Of a stretch of 64,000 nucleotides of DNA, positions 54,008 through 62,200 are shown in pieces. The DNA is from Paenibacillus alba (GTDB taxonomy: Bacteria > Bacillota > Bacilli > Paenibacillales > NBRC-103111): contig NZ_JABMKZ010000023.1 in the NCBI RefSeq assembly GCF_013204855.1, positions 60,020-124,019 on the forward strand. Reading direction: 5' to 3'. How positions within the stretch are numbered: the first letter of the stretch is position 1; the number at the start of each line of letters is the position of its first letter. The position numbers and the translations under genes are program-made. Below the pieces are notes generated by a model, which saw nothing but the letters and a program-made list of their open reading frames with translations, ran no database searches and was not told the origin of the DNA.

Positions 54008-55898
54008 CAGCAGACATTCCTCCAGATAAAATCAGATAGGGCAGCTTCATCATGACTTGTGTGAATTCGCCCTCTGCACTGTCAATTGTGATCCCGTATT
54101 CTCTCCCATAATACATCTTAATTCGTTGACTCACGTTGCGCAGACCAATCCCATTCCCCTCATTTTCCTTCGGTACATAACGACTGTACTTCAGATGAAA
54201 AGGGCCATCCTCCATCACCATCTTCTCATGAAGCTCGCCAAGCTTATCCCTCGACATGCCTGCCCCATCATCCGTGATCTCGATCATCATTGTATTATCC
54301 TTCTTGCAAGCTCGAATGCTAATTGTGATTCCCTCGCGTCTTGCTCGATCTATATACATCCCATGTTTGACGGCATTTTCAATAAGCGGCTGCAGTGACA
54401 TCTTGAGCACTTCCTGCTCCATATAGTCCTCTGGAATATCAAGCTTAAGCTCCAGCATACCGTCATACCGTATATTCATGATCGCCATGTAATTTTGGAT
54501 ATGTTGGATTTCGTCACGCAGGCGTACATGATCCTTCGACCATTTCAAGCTATAACGCATCATTGAGCCGAGGGAGGTTAAAGCATCAGAGATCGTATAC
54601 TGCGCCTCGACTTCCGCCATCATTTTCAAATTTTCCAGCGTATTATAGAGGAAATGGGCATCAATTTGATTTTTGAGCGAGTTTAGCTCCGCTTCCTTCT
54701 TGGACGCTTGCTTGTTCACCGCTTCCACAATCAGTTCATTCATCTTCTTCAACATTTGTCTAAAATGATGGGCAAGCTCGCCAACTTCCCCTCCCGCATC
54801 CATATCAATGTACACATTCAAATCTCCTCGGCGAACCTTTTTCATCGAATCGCGCAAAATGTGCAGCTTTTTCAAAATAAGGGACTGCAAGAAATACGTG
54901 ATAATAGACAATAGAGCAATCAGCACTACGGCTGCGGTTATAAATAAATTACGGGCCTTTTGGATCTGCGTAACCGGCTTTTTCAGGGAGACAACATTCA
55001 GTAAATGAGCTTCCAGCTGCTCAATCGGTGTGGATAAGATGAGATATGGCGTATCCCCTACCGTAAAATTAAAATGAAATGCCTCCTCGTGGGAGCGTGC
55101 CTCCCATTCCCGATGAAGCTGCTCCAGATCCATGCCTTGAAAGAAGTCATTTGCCGTATCCGTGAAAATTCGCCCCGTGCGATCCACAACAAGCATGTGA
55201 GATTCACCGTCTTGAATCGGACTAAACGTCTTCTGAAAAAATTTATCAATCAGCATATCCACTTCAAGAATACCGACATGCGTATCACTCGGATAATAAA
55301 TTTCCCTAAGCAAGGATACATAAGTTGAAGCTGCCTCGCCATCCAGCGTATCACGCTTCATGACATCCTTCTCATTCTGCAGAATTTCCCACCAAACAGC
55401 GCCTTTCTTAGCGACTACACGCGGATACCACGTTCTTCCGGCAACCCGGCTTTCTTTGAAAATGACCGGCCAAATTTCCATCGTTTTCGGATTATCTGTG
55501 AATAAGCGAACATTGGCAATAATCGGGTTATTGAACATCAGCCTTTGCAAATTAGAAAATGTATTCATATTAAAATCGACCAACTCACGCACTTCCAGCT
55601 CGCGGGCATTTTGCAAGTAATCAATTACTTCCCGATCAGCTATCGAAAGCTGCGCCGTTCTCCCTACAATTTCGATATTATTGTGAATGTTCGCCTTTTC
55701 GCTTTCCAGCATATACTGATTTTTCTTCAACGTATCCTGAAGCGTATTTTGATAAAAGCCATTAAACAAATACCAGGAAAACAAAATGATCGGAATTAAA
55801 ATAATTACAATATACGCCACAATTAATTTGGCTTGGATGGAAATACGGCTAGTCAGCTGGGTAATCCTGCTCTTTCCTCTGCGTAGCGCGTCTCGCAT
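53985..55898 (-). CDS. YesM-type sensor histidine kinase, pair C
   Basis: A 637-residue membrane kinase. Spans near 25-45 (KLIVAYIVIILIPIILFSWY) and near 310-330 flank a Cache sensor. HAMP follows (KLHILRDSMKKVRRGDLNVY), then the His box NSLKNQIDAHFLYNTLENLK. The usual Asn-Pro before His is Asp-Ala here, a change from pairs A and B. The ATP-binding domain has LIENAVKHGMYIDRARREG, ITDDGAGMSRDKLGE and GNGIGLRNVSQRIKMYYG. Transcribed after binding protein C. Confidence 0.92.
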   Translation of the reverse strand: MRDALRRGKSRITQLTSRISIQAKLIVAYIVIILIPIILFSWYLFNGFYQNTLQDTLKKNQYMLESEKANIHNNIEIVGRTAQLSIADREVIDYLQNARELEVRELVDFNMNTFSNLQRLMFNNPIIANVRLFTDNPKTMEIWPVIFKESRVAGRTWYPRVVAKKGAVWWEILQNEKDVMKRDTLDGEAASTYVSLLREIYYPSDTHVGILEVDMLIDKFFQKTFSPIQDGESHMLVVDRTGRIFTDTANDFFQGMDLEQLHREWEARSHEEAFHFNFTVGDTPYLILSTPIEQLEAHLLNVVSLKKPVTQIQKARNLFITAAVVLIALLSIITYFLQSLILKKLHILRDSMKKVRRGDLNVYIDMDAGGEVGELAHHFRQMLKKMNELIVEAVNKQASKKEAELNSLKNQIDAHFLYNTLENLKMMAEVEAQYTISDALTSLGSMMRYSLKWSKDHVRLRDEIQHIQNYMAIMNIRYDGMLELKLDIPEDYMEQEVLKMSLQPLIENAVKHGMYIDRARREGITISIRACKKDNTMMIEITDDGAGMSRDKLGELHEKMVMEDGPFHLKYSRYVPKENEGNGIGLRNVSQRIKMYYGREYGITIDSAEGEFTQVMMKLPYLILSGGMSADEKIAYR

Positions 55899-55977
55899 GA
55901 CATCACGTCCAATATCTATAGGTTCTAACCCTCTTATCTTAATACAAAATTTACCTGAGAGGGATACCTTTGCGGCG

Positions 55978-56022
55978 AAAAACCCGAAAGCCCGTGTAAA
56001 CCGGGTTTTCGGGCTTGCTTTT
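55978..56022 (-). terminator. Hairpin terminator after binding protein C
   Basis: AAAACCCG and CGGGTTTT can pair, and an alternative stem AAGCCCG/CGGGCTT overlaps it. The minus strand reads GGGTTTTTC. It lies just past the stop at 56027, between the importer and the kinase gene, so it may reduce expression of the sensor genes compared with the importer. Confidence 0.7.
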
Positions 56023-56026
56023 GGCT

Positions 56027-57730
56027 TTACTTCGAGAATTCGGCAATCTTTTTAGTATTCGATTCAAATTCCTTTTGCTCATAGACTTGAACCTTATCCA
56101 GTCCAGCTGCAATCCGATCCTTTTGGAATTTATCAAAAAGCTGATCAAATTCCGCATCCGATTTGGTTAGCAGCAGCTTCGGCAAAGTTTTGCCCCAATT
56201 CTGAGCAATCTTGCTGTTGGCAATTCCTTCGACAGACGTACCTGTCGGGATAATATTGTCATATTGCGATAAGCTCTTCGTTTTGCCTTTCGTCCACTCT
56301 TCCGGCTGCTTAATCGGCTCTACGCTTGGCGGAGACCACTTCAGGTTCATATTGGTATCCATCAGCATCCAGAACGTATAGGATGAGCCATATTTTTTGT
56401 CAAAAGAAGCACGATCCTTGTTCAGCAAATCAAGCACTTCCGGCTTAAATTGTTCCTTGCCGTTGATCGTATCGTAGCTTACCCCTTTTTCCCCTAAAAA
56501 TAGATCCTTATTTCCTTCTTCACTAATCAAATAACTTAAGAATTTAATCGCTCTCGCCTTATCCTTCACATCCTTGGAGATAAGCGTAACCGTCCAACCA
56601 GAGATGCCAGGTCCTGCAAGAACAGGAGCATCTTTCTTCGAATTCGCAGGGCCATCCACAGCAATGTAAGCTGTATTTGGATCTTTTTGATACAAGGAAA
56701 TATTTTGCTTAGCCAAATCTGAACGTTGGTACAGCATCGCAAAGTACCTGCCTTGGGCAACTTTTTCTTCGATTTGCGGCCGTTTGTCGATAAAAATATC
56801 TTTGGACAGCAAACCCGTCTCATTCGCTTTGCGGAACGTTTTGAGCCAGCTCACGAATTCCGGATCTGTCGAGCGGTCATACAGCTTGCCATCTTTCTCA
56901 TAAGGAATCGCCAGAAAGTTCGCCAACATAGATGAGTTTTGATTCGCATCCAGCAAGGAATAGTTGCCTGTGTCCCCGAATTCATTTAAACCAAGCGGGA
57001 TGAGAGGCTGTCCATTAACTTCCGGGAACTTCTCTTTCGCTGCCTTCAGCGCATTAAGGAACCCTTCCGGCGTTCTCATATCTGGCTTGCCGATCGCTTC
57101 ATACATATCTTTTCGCACTAAAAACGTTTGATTGGAAACAAAGTTCTCTCCATACTTTTTATAATCCTGTGTAGAAGAGGAAGCGTTCGGATAACCATAG
57201 AAATTGCCGTCTTTTTGTGTGTACCAGGACGTTTTGGCAGGGTCTGCTACTTTGAAGAAATAAGGATCATACTGCTTCGCGAGTTCATTCAATGGCAGTA
57301 CCATATTGCCTTCGATCATTTTTTTCACCGCATCCTCATACCAGCCCAGTGTAATAAAATCAGGCAGCTTGCCGGATGCGATCATCGTATTCAGCTTTTC
57401 GTTTTCATTGCCAGCAGGCACGATAAAATTAACACTTACCCCTGTTTTCTTCGTTATGTATTGGGAAGTTGGGTCCACGCCCCATTTGTTCGGGAACCAG
57501 GAGAAGTTCAGATACCAATCAAACGTAATCGGCTTCGTATCTGATTTCCAACCTTCCTCCGCTTTCGCTGCGGCCGGTACGGCAGTTTGCTGTGCAGCCT
57601 CAGTTGACTTCGCAGGCTCTGGACTCGCCGTGTTGGTCGCGCCTTTATCCGTGGAACAAGCAGTAATTGAAACAGCTGTAAACAAAGCAAGCAGCGTAGT
57701 CATCGTTTTGCGTGATTTCCTAATGAACAT
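56027..57730 (-). CDS. Extracellular sugar-binding lipoprotein, importer C
   Basis: A 567-residue lipoprotein. ATG 57730 follows GGGGGAAACG; the frame is open five codons further to 57745. Signal MFIRKSRKTMTTLLALFTAV with lipobox SITAC, then a Thr/Ala/Pro linker. Mature features are FDWYLNFSWFPNKWGVDPTS, YITKKTGVSVNFIVPAGNE and ASGKLPDFITLGWY. This LplA-like plan is shared with importers A and B but the sequence is quite different, suggesting another ligand. Third gene after the two permeases. Confidence 0.9.
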   Translation of the reverse strand: MFIRKSRKTMTTLLALFTAVSITACSTDKGATNTASPEPAKSTEAAQQTAVPAAAKAEEGWKSDTKPITFDWYLNFSWFPNKWGVDPTSQYITKKTGVSVNFIVPAGNENEKLNTMIASGKLPDFITLGWYEDAVKKMIEGNMVLPLNELAKQYDPYFFKVADPAKTSWYTQKDGNFYGYPNASSSTQDYKKYGENFVSNQTFLVRKDMYEAIGKPDMRTPEGFLNALKAAKEKFPEVNGQPLIPLGLNEFGDTGNYSLLDANQNSSMLANFLAIPYEKDGKLYDRSTDPEFVSWLKTFRKANETGLLSKDIFIDKRPQIEEKVAQGRYFAMLYQRSDLAKQNISLYQKDPNTAYIAVDGPANSKKDAPVLAGPGISGWTVTLISKDVKDKARAIKFLSYLISEEGNKDLFLGEKGVSYDTINGKEQFKPEVLDLLNKDRASFDKKYGSSYTFWMLMDTNMNLKWSPPSVEPIKQPEEWTKGKTKSLSQYDNIIPTGTSVEGIANSKIAQNWGKTLPKLLLTKSDAEFDQLFDKFQKDRIAAGLDKVQVYEQKEFESNTKKIAEFSK

Positions 57731-57744
57731 TTGCGTTTCCCCCA

Positions 57745-58632
57745 TTATCCTTTAATCGAACCAATCATGAAACCCTTAACAAAATATTTTTGCAAAAATG
57801 GATAAGCAATGACGATCGGCAGCGTAGTTACCACCATAGTCGCCAGTTTAATGGACTGAGAAGATACCGTCTTGGCAATGCTTCCCGTTGTAGCGGCAAC
57901 CATTTGGTTGGAGCTCGATTGCGCTACTACGCGGTACAAGTAGGTTTGTATCGGCTGAAGCTCGCTTTTGTTAATATAGATCATCCCTGTAAAATAATCA
58001 TTCCACTGATACACCCCATGAAACAGCGCAATCGTAGCAACCACGGGCATGGAGACCGGAAGGATGATTTGATAAAAAATTTTAAAATCATTCGCCCCAT
58101 CAATTTTCGCCGCTTCCTCCAGCGCATCAGGAATTTCCCGAAAGAAGGAAAGAAAGATGATAAGATCAAAAAAACTAAACATCGCCGGAATAATATAAAC
58201 CCAGAAACTGTCGAGCAGTCCCAAATCACGAATGAGCAAGTAGTACGGAATCAATCCTCCACTGAAAAATAAAGTAATCGTACCGATTACCATATAAATC
58301 GGTCGTCCAATCAGCTCCCTACGCGAGAACGCGTAGGCGACCATCGCCGTAAAAAATACATGGACAACAGTACCGACCAACGTTTTGGCAACAGTGATGC
58401 CCATGGCGAGCATGATGCCGTCGTTGGCGAACACCGCCTTGTAGCTGTCCAAGCTGAACATCCGCGGCCACCAATAAATGCCTCCGCGCATAGCGTCATT
58501 CCCATCGTTGAAGGAATTGACTAGCACATACCAGATGGGATACAGCGTTGCGAAGCATATCGCGAGCATCAGCACATTATTCGCTTGGTCGAATGCCACC
58601 TCTTTGAAGGTTCTGCGTTTTAATGAAAGCAA
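57745..58632 (-). CDS. CUT1 ABC transporter permease (YtcP/LplC type), importer C
   Basis: A 295-residue permease with six spans. The coupling loop is DALEEAAKIDGANDFKIFYQ and the end FVKGFMIGSIKG. It lies 15 bases after the LplB-type gene and 14 before the binding protein start. Confidence 0.93.
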   Translation of the reverse strand: MLSLKRRTFKEVAFDQANNVLMLAICFATLYPIWYVLVNSFNDGNDAMRGGIYWWPRMFSLDSYKAVFANDGIMLAMGITVAKTLVGTVVHVFFTAMVAYAFSRRELIGRPIYMVIGTITLFFSGGLIPYYLLIRDLGLLDSFWVYIIPAMFSFFDLIIFLSFFREIPDALEEAAKIDGANDFKIFYQIILPVSMPVVATIALFHGVYQWNDYFTGMIYINKSELQPIQTYLYRVVAQSSSNQMVAATTGSIAKTVSSQSIKLATMVVTTLPIVIAYPFLQKYFVKGFMIGSIKG

Positions 58633-58647
58633 AGACTTAGCACCTCC

Positions 58648-59616
58648 TTAAAATAACGATGTATTATTCAACCGCTTCGTAATGAAATTCGCCGAGAGAA
58701 GCAATCCAAGTGAAATCAGCGATTTAATTAGTCCGACTGCTGTAGCATAAGAAAACCGGCTTTGCTGAAGCCCCGTTTGATACACATACACGTCAATCAC
58801 GTTGCTAGCGCTCTCATTGAGCTGATTTTTGAGCACCAGAATTTGATCAAAATTCGAGTTCAGGATGCCGCTGACGGCCAGAATAAACAAAATCGTAATC
58901 GTTCCCATAATCGATGGAAGCGTAATGTAGAACATCTTCTGAAAGCGTCCAGCGCCATCAATCGTCGCAGCCTCATACATCTCCGGAGATACCCCGGACA
59001 TCGCGGCCAAATAAATAATCGCCAACCATCCTAATTCCTTCCAAATATCAGAAGTGATAATGATGCTCCAGAAATAGCTGGGCTCGGCCAAATAACTGAC
59101 AGGCTCCTGAATCACATTTAAGGCTAAAAGAATTTTATTAATGATGCCTACGTCCGCCAGCCAAGTCGCAAGAATTCCACCAAGAATGACCCACGAGAGA
59201 AAGTGCGGCAGATACGAAATCGTCTGTACCAGCTTTTTAAATCCGATCGAACGTACCTCGTTCAAAAAAAGAGCAAAAATAATAGGCAGCGGAAAACCAA
59301 TCACTAATTTCAGCACACTCATACCCAGCGTATTCTTAATGACATAACCTAAATTGTCGTCATCCATAAAAGCTTTAAAATGCTCCAACCCGGCCCAAGG
59401 CGCTGCAGAAATCGACTTAATGATATTAAAATCTTTAAACGCAATAATAATCCCATACATCGGCACATAGTTGAAAATGATCATCCAAGCAATTCCCAGC
59501 AGCGCCATCGCTTGCAAGTAGCGTTGCCCATACATTTTGCGAAGCAGCCTGGATGCGGTGTTTTTAGCAGCTGCTGACTTATGCGCCGGAATAGGAATAT
59601 CCGCATCTGTATCCAT
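58648..59616 (-). CDS. CUT1 ABC transporter permease (LplB type), importer C
   Basis: A 322-residue permease with six spans. Family features are AWMIIFNYVPMYGIIIAFKD, the EAA loop EMYEAATIDGAGRFQKMFYI, and the end ITKRLNNTSLF. First gene of module C. A CRE-like site lies about 30 bases before its start. Confidence 0.93.
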   Translation of the reverse strand: MDTDADIPIPAHKSAAAKNTASRLLRKMYGQRYLQAMALLGIAWMIIFNYVPMYGIIIAFKDFNIIKSISAAPWAGLEHFKAFMDDDNLGYVIKNTLGMSVLKLVIGFPLPIIFALFLNEVRSIGFKKLVQTISYLPHFLSWVILGGILATWLADVGIINKILLALNVIQEPVSYLAEPSYFWSIIITSDIWKELGWLAIIYLAAMSGVSPEMYEAATIDGAGRFQKMFYITLPSIMGTITILFILAVSGILNSNFDQILVLKNQLNESASNVIDVYVYQTGLQQSRFSYATAVGLIKSLISLGLLLSANFITKRLNNTSLF

Positions 59617-59644
59617 CTTAGCCGTACCTCCATACCCATCTAAG

Positions 59645-59658
59645 TGTAAGCACTTTCA
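59645..59658. promoter_or_regulatory. CRE-like site upstream of importer C
   Basis: TGTAAGCACTTTCA fits TGWAANCGNTNWCA at 13 of 14 positions (A for the central G). It lies 29 bases before the permease start, well placed for CcpA repression. Confidence 0.5.
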
Positions 59659-59726
59659 CTTTACTTATTGTATGTGTTTCCTGCCAACGATGGTAGGCTT
59701 CAAATTTCAGCTATGGGTGCCGTTTT

Positions 59727-59846
59727 TCAGGTTGTTCTGGCTATTTCTTTTTCTTCGAATCGCTCAGTGATTTTCTTAATGTACTCTTCAAGGAAGTTTG
59801 GATCATTGGGATCTAATTCTAACCGCCGATCTGTAAACAGGTTTTC
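59727..59846 (-). pseudogene. Possible C-terminal gene relic
   Basis: A stop-to-stop minus frame of 39 codons reads LFTDRRLELDPNDPNFLEEY followed by IKKITERFEEKEIARTT. It looks like real protein (charged, helical) but has no start, so it may be the tail of a lost gene. I do not recognise the family. The rest of the 59617-59955 gap shows only the CRE-like site and an AT-rich stretch before the next gene. Confidence 0.3.
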
Positions 59847-59955
59847 TCAGTCGTTATTCACTGATTATGCCTAACTTCTCTTTCACCTATATCCACTGTT
59901 TTACATACATTGTTTCTAGACAAATGACTATTGCATTAAAATCGGAGGAAAATGA

Positions 59956-60411
59956 ATGAGTTATTCACAATCACCCTGCAATACTTCTCACGTATTGCAG
60001 GAAGGATCAAGAGATCCAGATAATATGCAAATGATGTCCTACCCTATCCTTATGGATGTTAGACAACTAGCTCATAACCAAATAATGATGACTTATAACC
60101 AACCAACTGATTTAGCTTCAGCGACTAATATTTCTAATTATTGGATAAGAAGTAATATGTCTATGCCTGCCAATTTTGCTAGTGTCGGTATGGGGGAGAT
60201 GCTTACAAGAGAAAACACCATACGTCATGACATGGGAATGATATCACCTTTGGACAATTCCAAAATGAGATTTGTTTTGACTTCTAGAACTAACGCTTTC
60301 TCTGGTGTTCTTTATGTAGTACTCCCTTGTTTTGTCAACCTAGAAGGAAGAACAGGTTTCACAGGGGCAAACTGGGGGCCCTACAGTAGGAACTTCTTTA
60401 TAGGAATGTAA
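59956..60411 (+). CDS. Methionine-rich protein of unknown function
   Basis: I do not recognise this 151-residue protein. ATG 59956 follows TCGGAGGAAAATGA. It has no signal peptide or membrane span. Fifteen of 151 residues are methionine, which is very high. MDVRQLAHNQIMMTYNQPTD and LASATNISNYWIRSN resemble a strand pair of bacterial Ig-like domains found in S-layer proteins, so a single beta-sandwich is possible. It is followed by a strong terminator and starts the AT-rich accessory patch. Confidence 0.7.
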   Translation: MSYSQSPCNTSHVLQEGSRDPDNMQMMSYPILMDVRQLAHNQIMMTYNQPTDLASATNISNYWIRSNMSMPANFASVGMGEMLTRENTIRHDMGMISPLDNSKMRFVLTSRTNAFSGVLYVVLPCFVNLEGRTGFTGANWGPYSRNFFIGM

Positions 60412-60494
60412 TCATATCACCTAAGCAATGTGGCCAATCAAAGGATAGCTACTGACATAGAATATTGTGAAGTTTTCTTTTGGTTATCGTTTCA

Positions 60495-60541
60495 ATAAAA
60501 AATGTCCTTAGCATTTAGTTACTTGCTAAGGACATTTTTTT
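60495..60541. terminator. Strong bidirectional terminator
   Basis: AAAAAATGTCCTTAGCA and TGCTAAGGACATTTTTT form a 17-bp perfect stem about 85 bases past the methionine-rich gene. Confidence 0.9.
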
Positions 60542-60819
60542 GTAAACCTCAAGATAAGGAACATTATCTTGTAAATAACTTCTAGCGGGCAAGAATCCAG
60601 TCGTATCAAGGAGTTCGAGACATGAATATGAATTAGCCCGTATCTTCCGAGTTATAGAAGCGAAATATTCTTGACCAAAAATTTTGTTTTTCAATGATCT
60701 CATCGCTGAGTTCCCTCTGAGGCTATAAGTTGACAGAATCAATTGTTCATACCAGCATATTTTATATATGGATTATCGACTAGCACGTACTCAAATCAAG
60801 TAATGCTAATGATCGTTCA
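60542..60819. other. Intergenic stretch, no clear gene
   Basis: A minus frame (60515-60742) is open but overlaps the terminator stem, lacks a ribosome site and matches nothing I know. I see no other structure. Confidence 0.4.
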
Positions 60820-61014
60820 ATGTTAATTGCTTCAACTCAGACAAAAGATAAGTTTTTATTGAATACTGAATACAGTATCTCTGGTTTTCTCGTTGGTACA
60901 ACCGTGAATAAAAAAACTGTGCAAATTCAAGGCCAAACTGAAACTAATCATGTCGAACTACCTGTGCTAGTCCCTGATAAAGAACTGGTATATTCAATAC
61001 CCCATGAAGAATAG
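60820..61014 (+). CDS. Short fragment of an unknown protein
   Basis: 64 residues (MLIASTQTKDKFLLNTEYSI and on), with no ribosome site. The frame is open a further 12 codons upstream to a stop at about 60781, so this may be the 3' end of a lost gene. Content is hydrophilic and beta-prone (VGTTVNKKTVQIQGQTETNH). Not recognised. Confidence 0.35.
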   Translation: MLIASTQTKDKFLLNTEYSISGFLVGTTVNKKTVQIQGQTETNHVELPVLVPDKELVYSIPHEE

Positions 61015-61026
61015 TTTCGTAAAAAA

Positions 61027-61065
61027 GGAAAATGCCCCGATCCTCGCCACACGGGGGAATTTTCA
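61027..61065. terminator. Hairpin terminator
   Basis: GAAAATGCCCCG pairs imperfectly with CGGGGGAATTTTC. A T run follows on the minus strand (CCTTTTTTACG), so it probably ends the DUF5412-like gene; it could also serve the plus side. Confidence 0.65.
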
Positions 61066-61165
61066 TACTCACTCCGCTATTCCTCCCGTCCCTGAAGGTT
61101 GACTGCTGATGCATCAGATTCCAAAAGTTTCTGCGTTCCCGTAATTGTGAAGGACAAGTTAACTC

Positions 61166-61534
61166 TTATCTTTTCGATGTTCGACGCCAATCATACTTAT
61201 CTTTCTTCACATTCAACTCATGACCATTAATAATAACCGTATGATCATTTACCCAAGAAAGTTCAGAACTCGATTCCTGGTAAGCCCAATAAATATTTTT
61301 ACTAGATGCCGACCTATTATTGACCAGTTCTCCTCTGATTGCAAAATCGGTAGTCGCTCCTCCGTTTACTAGATATAGATTTACTGTATAGCTCTTTTCA
61401 GGCGACTCTAGTATTTTCACTAATTCCCCCCTGGGTAAATGACCCAGTGAGAAAAAGAAATAGTAAATCGAGTAGCCTATCAAGAGGACAATTACACAAA
61501 TCGTAGCAAGACTAATCATCAAAAATCTCTTCAT
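61166..61534 (-). CDS. DUF5412-like membrane-anchored protein
   Basis: A 122-residue protein with one N-terminal span (FLMISLATICVIVLLIGYSI) and an outside domain of about 90 residues. SPEKSYTVNLYLVNGGATTD, IRGELVNN and VIINGHELNVKKDKYDWRR resemble the DUF5412 family of Bacillales as I recall it. Function unknown. It is divergent from the toxin-like gene, with starts 86 bases apart. Confidence 0.7.
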   Translation of the reverse strand: MKRFLMISLATICVIVLLIGYSIYYFFFSLGHLPRGELVKILESPEKSYTVNLYLVNGGATTDFAIRGELVNNRSASSKNIYWAYQESSSELSWVNDHTVIINGHELNVKKDKYDWRRTSKR

Positions 61535-61620
61535 TCTAGCACCTCGCTCAAGATAATTTGGTTTACTTATCCAATTTTACCAAATATAATAATAAACAAT
61601 CTACTAAAGGAGGAAAATAC

Positions 61621-62169
61621 ATGTTAAATAGGAAAAAAATACTATCTTTACTAGTTACACTCGTCCTTTTTGGTTCTTTAAGCAACACCGCTTTTGCTTC
61701 AGTCATCCAGATAACGTCAGAGTTTTCGTTAAAAATGAGGCAAAATGCCGCCTATATGGCATACTATGCTTTAAATGATGCGCAACAAGGTACATATCCA
61801 ATAGGAACAGGTCAAGAGTTCGCTAGCAAAGTACCTTCCGGAGGACCTTGGGATTACAAAAAAGATTACAAAAATGCTGATGGCTATGGGTTCGGTGGTA
61901 ACTGGATGCGTGGCGAAGACATTGGTAATATGCACTACGGATACGTTGGACCCATGAATAAGTATCTGTTGATGTTGTCGGAAAATGAATGTTGCAGTGA
62001 ACGGTTAGTATCTATCGCTGCTCGTCACATCAAACTTGCACTTGAATATTTGAATCGCAAAACCTCGATTGAACGTAAGCAGACCAATTTATCTGAAATT
62101 GCAAAATTAAGAGAAGAAAGAGATGCTTTGATTAATCAAGCAGTTTGCATTGATAACAATAAAAACTAA
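61621..62169 (+). CDS. Secreted protein with possible polymorphic-toxin-44-like domain
   Basis: 182 residues; ATG 61621 follows AAAGGAGG by 8 bases (an upstream frame to 61558 is less likely). A clear signal peptide (MLNRKKILSLLVTLVLFGSL, cleavage after AFA) gives an exported product. Mature residues 30-115 include FSLKMRQNAAYMAYYALNDA, SGGPWDYKKDY, GFGGNWMRGEDIGNMHYGYV and GPMNKYLLMLSE. The Gly-Gly-x-Trp-Asp-Tyr-Lys and Gly-Asn-x-His-Tyr-Gly segments are like Ntox44 (Bacterial toxin 44) domains, predicted nucleases. A Cys-Cys pair and a charged helical C-terminus follow. No immunity gene is recognised; the divergent DUF5412-like gene is one candidate. The domain call is from memory and moderate. 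Confidence 0.65.
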   Translation: MLNRKKILSLLVTLVLFGSLSNTAFASVIQITSEFSLKMRQNAAYMAYYALNDAQQGTYPIGTGQEFASKVPSGGPWDYKKDYKNADGYGFGGNWMRGEDIGNMHYGYVGPMNKYLLMLSENECCSERLVSIAARHIKLALEYLNRKTSIERKQTNLSEIAKLREERDALINQAVCIDNNKN

Positions 62170-62200
62170 TCGAACTCATTACATCCAATTATAATCAAAA

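Noticed and set aside
60515..60742. 75-residue minus frame
   Set aside because: It overlaps a perfect terminator stem, has no ribosome site, and looks unlike a known protein.
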